Below are positions 1 to 5,316 of a stretch of 5,693 bases of DNA, piece after piece (within the stretch, counting starts at the first letter, position 1; each line of letters begins with the position of its first letter). The position numbers were made by a program, and so were the translations under genes. The DNA is from an uncultured Cryomorphaceae bacterium (GTDB lineage Bacteria > Bacteroidota > Bacteroidia > Flavobacteriales > Schleiferiaceae), in assembly GCA_937900215.1 (NCBI GenBank), contig CALCFH010000331.1:1-5693 (forward strand). The letters are read 5' to 3'. Under the pieces are notes generated by a model that was not told the origin of the DNA, searched no databases, and saw only the letters and a program-made list of their open reading frames with translations.

Positions 1-783
1 GCCATTGGCTTGTATTACCGTTCCATTTATCCAAGCAGCTTCATCTTTCGATAAAAGATAGACCACATTGGCCACATCTTCGGCTTTTGTGAGGCGTTTA
101 AATGGATTTCTCTTCTTCGCTATGTGAATGATTTGATCACTATTGGGAATCATTCTCAAAGAAGGGGTGTCCGTTACTCCGGCCTCAATGCAGTTGGCGC
201 GCATGCCAAATTCGGCAAATTCATAGGCAATATTTCGTGTTATGGCCTCTAAACTCGCTTTGGCAGCGGAGACGGCGGCGTATGATTTCATGGCCTTTTT
301 GTTTCCCTCACTGGTGAAACTCAAAATGCGTGCATCCTCAGAAAATAGCTGTGCTCTAAAAACGGACTTGGTCCAATCGTATAAACTAATGGCCATATTT
401 TCAAGGGTTAGGTGGAAGTCATCATTCTTTAACTCCTCTCCTTTTGCATCTTGCATGGGCTTAAGGTTTCCTTTTGCCACACTGTGCAGCAGCACTTTTA
501 TAGAATCTCCGAGTTGGAAGTTGGATTGAACTTCCGCCAAAACCGCCTCCCTCGATTCTACCTTGGCAATATCGCTATTGAAGTGCATCAACTCCACAGA
601 ATGGGTTTGTTTAATGGATTCAAACTTTTCGATTATCTCGCTCAGTTGAGCACGACTGGCGCGGTAAACAATGATGAGGTTCATTCCATGTTTCGCCAAC
701 TTTTCTGCACTCGCCAATCCCAATCCGCTGGAGCCACCTAAAATGAGTGCCCATTCTTTTTTATTCTCAAACTCTCTTACCAT
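1..783 (-). CDS. SDR-family oxidoreductase, enoyl-ACP reductase-like (FabI/FabL type), 3' end cut by window edge
   Basis: NAD(P)H-dependent short-chain dehydrogenase/reductase; 261 residues are visible and the frame is open to base 1. The N-terminal dinucleotide-binding glycine motif GGSSGLG is at residues 16-22. An HSVA segment (100-103) matches the FabI-type HSIA/HSIG stretch after the fourth strand. The active site reads S158, Y168, K175. The Tyr-x6-Lys spacing is that of FabI and FabL enoyl reductases, not the Tyr-x3-Lys of classical SDRs, and is followed by the FabI-like KASLEA. Where FabI has its first active-site tyrosine (ten residues before the second) this protein has serine, as in FabL. 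The last visible residues, INGTVIQANG, match the family's final strand, so few residues are missing. The ATG (781-783) overlaps the synthase stop by 7 bases (ATGGTAA), implying translational coupling. By inference it reduces an enoyl- or ketoacyl intermediate feeding the type III PKS; a housekeeping enoyl reductase is less likely in this operon. Fold is sure, substrate is not. Confidence 0.9.
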   Translation of the reverse strand, partial: MVREFENKKEWALILGGSSGLGLASAEKLAKHGMNLIIVYRASRAQLSEIIEKFESIKQTHSVELMHFNSDIAKVESREAVLAEVQSNFQLGDSIKVLLHSVAKGNLKPMQDAKGEELKNDDFHLTLENMAISLYDWTKSVFRAQLFSEDARILSFTSEGNKKAMKSYAAVSAAKASLEAITRNIAYEFAEFGMRANCIEAGVTDTPSLRMIPNSDQIIHIAKKRNPFKRLTKAEDVANVVYLLSKDEAAWINGTVIQANG

Positions 784-1829
784 TTCAACAACAATCTTTG
801 GGCAGAAAAACCCGGTCCGAAGCTCAACATTAAACCCAATTCACCTGCTTTGATTTCTTTCTTCATAAACCGCTCGAGCACGTATAAAACCGTGGCACTC
901 GACATATTGCCATATTCCGATAACACCGCCTTAGTCTCATCTATATTCTTTCCCAACGAGCCAAACAGCGCTTCAATGGTTTCTACAATCTTTTTTCCGC
1001 CTGGATGGAATATGAGGTGATCTACATCTTCTATGCTCAGCTTGTTTTTCTTTAGAAATGGATGGATGATTTCTGGAAAGTGCTCGGCTATTTTCTCCGG
1101 AACTTCTTTGTCCAATACCATTTGAAGTCCAGAATTCTTCAAATCAAAGCCCATCAATCTTTCGGTATTGAAAAAGTGATACATGGCTTCGTCGACGATC
1201 TCGGGGCCTAGGTCATCGGGGTGAGAGGAAAGAATAGCACAGGCACATCCATCTCCAAAAATGGCGGCACTGACAATGTTTACCATGGAGAAGTCATCCA
1301 ACTGAAAAGTAGAGGTGGGCGACTCTATGGCAATTACAGCAGCGCGTTTGTTCGGATTGGCTTGCAGGAAATTCTTAGCGTAAATCATTCCCGACACACC
1401 TGCCACGCAGCCCATTTCGGTGACTGGCAAGCGCACAATGTCTTGCCTTAAGCCCAGTCGGTTGATTAAAAAAGCATCAATAGACGGAATCATAATTCCG
1501 GTGCAACTCACACTAATGATATAATCGAGCTCTTCTGCCTTTAATTTTGCTTTATGCATGGCTTTCGTAAGAGCAGATTCGGCCAGTGCAATGGTTTCTC
1601 GCTTGTAGATATCGTTTTTTTCTTCAAAAGAGGTATTTCGAAAAACTTCTTCGGCATCCATAATGGAATAGCGTCTTTGCACTCCTGCATTTTCGAACAG
1701 TTTTATCACCTTTCGCTGAAAGCGCTCTTCTTGTCCTGAAAGCCAGAGTTTAAGAAAAGGAATAATCTCCTCAGTTGTGCGACTGTAAGGTGGAAGTTGA
1801 GTAGCAACGGATGCAATGCGCACGCTCAT
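777..1829 (-). CDS. Type III polyketide synthase (chalcone/stilbene synthase family, alkylresorcinol/alkylpyrone type likely)
   Basis: 350-residue homodimeric-type ketosynthase that would extend an acyl-CoA (or acyl-ACP) starter with malonyl units and cyclise the product. The catalytic triad is complete: Cys141 in EMGCVAG, His275 in FHPGG, Asn308 in YGNMSSAT. The C-terminal cyclisation-pocket loop SFGPGFS is at 336-342. Length is close to the usual 350-390. By-eye alignment to alfalfa chalcone synthase puts Thr174 at T197 and Phe191 at gatekeeper F215. Met237 falls at F265 and Phe228 at G256, so the pocket differs from chalcone synthase. The frame opens upstream to an ATG at 1889, but I chose 1829: it gives the standard start MSVRIASVATQLP and its ATG overlaps the methyltransferase stop as ATGA, whereas 1889 would overlap that gene by 64 bases. 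Neighbouring methyltransferase and flavoprotein genes suggest a methylated, oxidised phenolic lipid (compare srsABC of Streptomyces griseus). Family certain; starter chain and ring type unknown. Confidence 0.96.
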   Translation of the reverse strand: MSVRIASVATQLPPYSRTTEEIIPFLKLWLSGQEERFQRKVIKLFENAGVQRRYSIMDAEEVFRNTSFEEKNDIYKRETIALAESALTKAMHKAKLKAEELDYIISVSCTGIMIPSIDAFLINRLGLRQDIVRLPVTEMGCVAGVSGMIYAKNFLQANPNKRAAVIAIESPTSTFQLDDFSMVNIVSAAIFGDGCACAILSSHPDDLGPEIVDEAMYHFFNTERLMGFDLKNSGLQMVLDKEVPEKIAEHFPEIIHPFLKKNKLSIEDVDHLIFHPGGKKIVETIEALFGSLGKNIDETKAVLSEYGNMSSATVLYVLERFMKKEIKAGELGLMLSFGPGFSAQRLLLKW

Positions 1830-2536
1830 AGTGTTTTTATAATCCATTGATAACGGAAGGCCCATTTCCAACGAAGTTCGCTCTTGCATTTCAGCTTCGT
1901 ACTTAATGCAGCCAACTCTTTTTGAGTAAAGCCCTTTTGAATGGAAATTAATCCATCGATTTTAACCATTTCATTCTTTATAAACAGACATACAAACCAA
2001 AAAAGACCATAGGCTATCCAGTTTCTATGTAAGTCGTTTATAATTATTCCAACCGAAGTCTTGCCGATTTGGCTTTTTAAAAAAGCTTCAATCTCTTGCT
2101 TGCTAAAATGATGGAGGAATAGAGTGCACGAAACGATGTCGAATTTTCGCTCTTGAAATTCTCGAGAAAGAATGTCTTCTTTTATGTATTCTATTTCCGG
2201 AAAATCGGCAGATAAATGGATGGCGTGATCTACAGTAGCCTGATTTGCATCAATGCCAATCAATGCAAACTGATAGCCCTTTTTTCTTCCAAAGAGTGCT
2301 ATTTCGCGCAATAAATCGCCATTGCCACAACCGAGATCGGCAAGAGTGTAGGTCTTTTCTTTTGAATGGTTTTGCAGCAGCTGCTCAAGTCCGTTTAGGC
2401 TCACTTCATTTCCTCCAAGCCATTGATTCACACCCGCAATTTTATTGAGAGAATCAAGCAATACATCGCCTTTCATCTCTAGATCGTCCATAATTTCTAT
2501 GGCCGTACTTCTCTCTTTTATATCTCCGAAACTCAT
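1826..2536 (-). CDS. Class I SAM-dependent methyltransferase, PKS-operon tailoring enzyme
   Basis: 236-residue Rossmann-fold methyltransferase. Motif I ADLGCGNGD (66-74) binds the SAM methionine part, the acidic residue ending strand 2 is Asp96 in IGIDANQ, motif II/III acid is around EDIL (120-123), and the post-motif FDIVSCTLFLHHF (132-144) is the UbiE/COQ5-like strand 4 region. NDLHR at 167-171 is followed by a hydrophobic stretch (172-186, rich in Trp, Phe, Leu) that may dock the enzyme on the membrane or a lipid substrate; this is inference. The C-terminus is aromatic and basic (WKWAFRYQW). It starts on ATGA overlapping the flavoprotein stop and ends on ATGA overlapping the synthase start, so it sits in a fully coupled operon. 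The likely role is O- or C-methylation of the polyketide ring, as the methyltransferase SrsB does in the Streptomyces phenolic-lipid system. Methyltransferase class is firm; acceptor atom is not visible. Confidence 0.93.
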   Translation of the reverse strand: MSFGDIKERSTAIEIMDDLEMKGDVLLDSLNKIAGVNQWLGGNEVSLNGLEQLLQNHSKEKTYTLADLGCGNGDLLREIALFGRKKGYQFALIGIDANQATVDHAIHLSADFPEIEYIKEDILSREFQERKFDIVSCTLFLHHFSKQEIEAFLKSQIGKTSVGIIINDLHRNWIAYGLFWFVCLFIKNEMVKIDGLISIQKGFTQKELAALSTKLKCKSELRWKWAFRYQWIIKTL

Positions 2537-3654
2537 TGTATTTCCATGGGCTTTCCGTGTGTTTTGCGAATAATTCGTTTTAAGATGGATGGATTTTTCT
2601 TAAAGAATAGCAGTAGGAGTTCTGAAAATAAACCCCATTGAAAACTCTTAGAAATAATCCTTCCTGCCATTAAACGAGTAGAGAATTCTCTTTTCCAACG
2701 GCTAGCATACTGTTCTTCGAGTTCTCTTCGTGTAGAAATTTCACCACTAAAGAAGCCAAGCAATAGCACAGAGGCCATCTGAGCACTGCGAATGGCCATA
2801 CTCATTCCGTTTCCGGCGAGTGGATGAATCATACCCGCACTGTCTCCAGACATAATAATGTGGTTTTCAATAGGATTCTTATTGTCAAAAGAGATCTGAC
2901 TTATGCTCAATGGTTTGTCAAAGACCATTTTAGAAGATTGAAAGATACTCTTTAAATGTTCATTCTGTTCTACTACTTTTTCTTGGAAGTCGCTGATATT
3001 CTTGTATTTCTTAAAAGATTGGTAGGAGGTGATGTAGCAAACATTCACATCCGTTGTTTCCACTTGAGAAAGGCCGCAATATCCACCTTCAAAATTGTGC
3101 AATGCCACTAGATTTTCTGGAAATTCCACTTTATAGTGTGCCTTTACGGCCAAATAAGACGAAGAGCTTAGAATGAAAGGTCTTTTCATATTCAAGTCAA
3201 GCTTCGATCTCTTGCCGTAGGCTCCAATAACAAAGGCTGCGCGGATGACTGTACCCTCTTGGGTTTTGATTTGGAAGGATGGATCTTCGAAATCCACTTC
3301 GGTGACCGTTTCTTTCAAAATTTCGGTTCCAGCTGCTAAGCATTTTTTAGCTAGTTCCCAGTCGAAAGTATATCTGCTAAGTCCAAATCCACCTAGCGGA
3401 AGACGCACTTCAAGACTCTTCCCTTTTACGGTGGTGAGCTTTAGTTGATCTATTTGTTTGGCACCAAAGTGCAAAGGGTCAAAGCCTAGACTTTGTAAAT
3501 AGGGCAGAACTTCATTGGAAACGTACTCTCCGCACACCTTGTGTTTAGGATAGTTGTTCTTCTCTATGAGCAAGACTTTTATTCCCGCCAAAGAAAGATG
3601 CAGCGCACTGCATAATCCGGCCAATCCGCCTCCAATGATTGCTACTTGATACAA
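2533..3654 (-). CDS. FAD-dependent oxidoreductase of the geranylgeranyl reductase / aromatic hydroxylase superfamily
   Basis: 373-residue flavoprotein. The N-terminal FAD-binding motif is IIGGGLAGL (6-14), with ribose-binding Glu31 at the end of strand 2 and the KVCGEYVS segment (39-46) seen in geranylgeranyl-reductase-like proteins. The middle DG motif is altered: GAYGKRS (144-150) instead of the usual GADG. The second FAD motif, SGDSAGMIHPLAGNGMS (269-285), is strong. The C-terminal third is basic and hydrophobic (about 341-365), consistent with peripheral membrane binding. There is no halogenase WxWxIP motif. The start is TTG: reading upstream from it, the frame meets a TAA at 3679-3681 with no ATG between, and the next in-frame Met is residue 156, beyond the FAD motif. 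First gene of the coupled cassette, 85 bases after the TonB terminator, so its promoter should lie in 3655-3739, where I see no clean Bacteroidota consensus. The likely role is ring hydroxylation to a quinol/quinone (SrsC-like) or chain reduction; these cannot be separated by eye. Confidence 0.92.
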   Translation of the reverse strand: MYQVAIIGGGLAGLCSALHLSLAGIKVLLIEKNNYPKHKVCGEYVSNEVLPYLQSLGFDPLHFGAKQIDQLKLTTVKGKSLEVRLPLGGFGLSRYTFDWELAKKCLAAGTEILKETVTEVDFEDPSFQIKTQEGTVIRAAFVIGAYGKRSKLDLNMKRPFILSSSSYLAVKAHYKVEFPENLVALHNFEGGYCGLSQVETTDVNVCYITSYQSFKKYKNISDFQEKVVEQNEHLKSIFQSSKMVFDKPLSISQISFDNKNPIENHIIMSGDSAGMIHPLAGNGMSMAIRSAQMASVLLLGFFSGEISTRRELEEQYASRWKREFSTRLMAGRIISKSFQWGLFSELLLLFFKKNPSILKRIIRKTHGKPMEIQ

Positions 3655-3739
3655 GTTCTTGGTTTTTGTAGATAAGGATTAAATGAGTGGAGGAAGTAAA
3701 AAGTTCAGTTCAACGGAAAAGAATCGAACACAGTACTTG

Positions 3740-3772
3740 AAAAAAAAAGGCCATCCGTTGGGATGACCTTTT
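3740..3772 (-). terminator. Rho-independent terminator after the TonB gene
   Basis: On the minus strand the arm AAAAGGTCATCC, loop CAAC and arm GGATGGCCTTTT pair over 12 positions, with one U-G wobble and no mismatch, and the RNA continues as an unbroken run of U (nine A on the plus strand, 3740-3748). On the plus strand the same site has a C-A mismatch and only a short T run, so it is directional. It begins 18 bases past the TonB stop and separates the gcvH-VanZ-TonB group from the polyketide cassette. Confidence 0.9.
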
Positions 3773-3789
3773 ATACTATGATTCTTCTT

Positions 3790-4497
3790 TTATTGAAGCT
3801 TAAAGTTGATGGGCACGGTATAGCTCATGCGAACCGGCCTTCCGCTTTGTTTCGCGGGCTTCATTTTCGGCACTTTCTTAACCACGTCTACCGCAGATTT
3901 GTCAAGCATTTGATCTAAAGAACGCGCGACAGCCACGTTTGAAATGGATCCGTCTTTTTCAACTACAAAGCTTACGAATACACGACCTTGAATACCCATT
4001 TGACGAGCCATTTCTGGGTAATCAACATTCTTGCTGATGAACTTCATCAAATTTAAATTGAAGCATTGAAACTTTGCTTCCTCAGTGGGTTCGTTTTCAC
4101 AACCTGGGAAAACCGGTTTGTTTTCAACCACCGCAAAGTTCAAAACCTCATCGGATTCTTCGGCTTCAACTTCTACTACCTCAACCACCTCATTTTGGTC
4201 GGTTTCGGTACTTTCTATCTCCAATTCTTCTTCCAATTCCACATCGTCTGCAACCACTTCTATGATTTCTTGAGGAGGAGGTGGTGGAGGTGGAGGTGGT
4301 TTTTGTTCTCTTTCAGTAATTGGAATGATCTCATCCTCAATATCTAGCATGAGTGTTCCGAGGTCTGCAGGACCTTTATCGTAGACCCTGAATTCAATCA
4401 TTGCGATTGAGAAGGCCAATGAAACAACGAGCCCAGCCAACAAGTAAGTACCTCTGGTCTTTTCTAAGTTTGCCTTGGGGCTTTTCTTTAAATCCAT
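3790..4497 (-). CDS. Energy transducer TonB
   Basis: 235-residue inner-membrane protein that transmits proton-motive-force energy from ExbB/ExbD to outer-membrane TonB-dependent transporters. A short basic cytoplasmic head (1-16) precedes one transmembrane anchor (about 17-35). Then come a periplasmic linker with nine consecutive prolines (67-75), a strongly acidic Glu/Asp/Val-rich stretch (about 79-118), and the C-terminal TonB domain (about 155-235), with YPEMARQMGIQGRVFVSFVV and the ending YTVPINFKLQ. The pattern is typical for Bacteroidota TonB paralogues. Two cysteines, Cys133 in FPGCE and Cys145 in FQCF, lie just before the domain in the periplasm and could form a disulphide. The gene lies 33 bases after the VanZ-family stop and is followed by a strong terminator. 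No exbB, exbD or receptor gene is in the window, so its partner is unknown; these genomes usually carry several TonB copies. Confidence 0.96.
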   Translation of the reverse strand: MDLKKSPKANLEKTRGTYLLAGLVVSLAFSIAMIEFRVYDKGPADLGTLMLDIEDEIIPITEREQKPPPPPPPPPQEIIEVVADDVELEEELEIESTETDQNEVVEVVEVEAEESDEVLNFAVVENKPVFPGCENEPTEEAKFQCFNLNLMKFISKNVDYPEMARQMGIQGRVFVSFVVEKDGSISNVAVARSLDQMLDKSAVDVVKKVPKMKPAKQSGRPVRMSYTVPINFKLQ

Positions 4498-4513
4498 GTT
4501 TTAAAGCTTTGTG

Positions 4514-4541
4514 CTAAAGTAATTAAAAACTCAGTGTGCAA
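4514..4541 (-). promoter_or_regulatory. Possible Bacteroidota-type promoter for the TonB gene
   Basis: On the minus strand, TTG (4539-4541) and TACTTTAG (4514-4521) are 17 bases apart. The flavobacterial consensus is TTG, 17-23 bases, then TAnnTTTG; the second element has one mismatch. Transcription would start roughly at 4507, giving a leader of about ten bases. The TTG lies inside the last codons of the VanZ-family gene, so the TonB gene could have both operon read-through and its own promoter. Such short motifs occur by chance in AT-rich DNA. Confidence 0.3.
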
Positions 4542-4926
4542 TAGCTCTTTTTGTCCTCCATTTAGAATGGATGCTTATTAAGGCTAAAGCGGTTGCTATT
4601 CCTGCGGTATTGGCCAACTCATCATGCCATGATCCGTCGCGATTTGGGATTAAAGTTTCCTGAATTATCTCCAGCATTCCACCCAAAGCAACGCAGAATA
4701 GTGCAATGAAAACGATGGTTTTTCTAGAAATTGAAAAAGGAAAGCCGCTTCCTTTCACAGCCACATAATACGCAGTGAAGGTAATCAGATACATCGCCCA
4801 ATGAAGAAAGATATCGCTAAATTGAACCAAGTAAGACGGAACACTTTTGCCGGGTAAAAGGGTAAAGTACATTAGAATACCAGTCCATATAAGCGCAGGA
4901 ATCCAGTATAGAAATGATTGCTTCAT
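4531..4926 (-). CDS. VanZ-family integral membrane protein
   Basis: 131-residue hydrophobic protein with four predicted membrane helices, about 5-25, 36-57, 70-88 and 103-120. It shows the family marks: the first-helix end YFTLLPG (20-26), the D-x3-H-x3-Y pattern of helix 2 (Asp38, His42, Tyr46), and the segment with Glu86, Gln89, Arg96, Asp102 and Asn106 in LEIIQE to WHDELANTAG. The tail after the last helix is basic (KWRTKR), consistent with a cytoplasmic end. The family takes its name from the teicoplanin-resistance accessory VanZ, but most members are small uncharacterised proteins, and nothing here indicates drug resistance. The ATG is nine bases after the gcvH stop, so the two are almost surely co-transcribed. 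Length is usual for the short, single-domain members. Function unknown. Confidence 0.92.
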   Translation of the reverse strand: MKQSFLYWIPALIWTGILMYFTLLPGKSVPSYLVQFSDIFLHWAMYLITFTAYYVAVKGSGFPFSISRKTIVFIALFCVALGGMLEIIQETLIPNRDGSWHDELANTAGIATALALISIHSKWRTKRAIAH

Positions 4927-4935
4927 TAATACGTA

Positions 4936-5316
4936 TTAGGCTCCTACCAAATCTCCGTAGGCCGAAGCATCCATTAAGGCGTCGAGCTGTGAAGCATCCG
5001 ACATCTTTACTTTTATTATCCAACCTTTTCCGTAGGGGTCTGAATTAACCCATTCTGGATTGGCTTCAATTTCGGTATTGAATTCTACTATTTCACCGCT
5101 TAGGGGCATAAATAAGTCTGAAACGGTTTTAACCGCTTCAATTGAGCCAAAAACGGCGTCGGTATCCAACGAATCGCCTTCGGTTTCTACTTCTACGAAT
5201 ACAATATCGCCCAATTCACCTTGTGCAAAATCTGAAATTCCGATTACAGCGTGCTCGCCTTCAACGCGAACCCACTCGTGTTCCTTGCTGTATTTTAAAT
5301 CTGAGGGTATGTTCAT
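4936..5316 (-). CDS. gcvH: Glycine cleavage system H protein
   Basis: 126-residue lipoyl carrier protein that shuttles the aminomethyl group between the P protein (GcvP), T protein (GcvT) and dihydrolipoamide dehydrogenase in cytosolic glycine breakdown. The fold is visible from end to end: SKEHEWVRVEG (10-20), IGISDFAQGELGDIVFVEV (25-43), the lipoylation hairpin FGSIEAVKTVSDLFMP (56-71) with modified Lys63, the conserved SGEIVEFN (73-80), and NSDPYGKGWIIKVK (91-104). Full length for the family. The start ATG is unambiguous because MNIPSDLKYSKEHEW is the standard N-terminus. It is the first gene of the gcvH-VanZ-TonB group. No gcvT or gcvP is in the window, as is usual in Bacteroidota, where the system's genes are scattered. 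A 14-base near-palindrome lies just before the start (see findings). Confidence 0.98.
   Translation of the reverse strand: MNIPSDLKYSKEHEWVRVEGEHAVIGISDFAQGELGDIVFVEVETEGDSLDTDAVFGSIEAVKTVSDLFMPLSGEIVEFNTEIEANPEWVNSDPYGKGWIIKVKMSDASQLDALMDASAYGDLVGA

Noticed and set aside
242..853. Overlapping plus-strand frames opposite the SDR gene
   Set aside because: The minus strand encodes a continuous, clearly recognisable SDR protein; the plus frames have no motif and overlap each other.
1830..1889. Longer N-terminus for the polyketide synthase from ATG 1889
   Set aside because: It adds 20 residues with no family match and overlaps the methyltransferase by 64 bases; the ATGA start at 1829 fits both the family and the coupled pattern of the operon.
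4066..4347. Three plus-strand frames across the TonB gene
   Set aside because: They are antisense shadows of the repetitive proline and acidic codons of the TonB linker, with low-complexity translations.
4531..4926. Glycopeptide resistance function for the VanZ-family gene
   Set aside because: No vanHAX or regulatory genes are nearby; the context is gcvH and TonB, and most family members are not resistance genes.
4817..5023. Minus-strand 68-residue frame spanning the gcvH-VanZ junction
   Set aside because: It overlaps two well-supported genes in a different frame and has no family resemblance.
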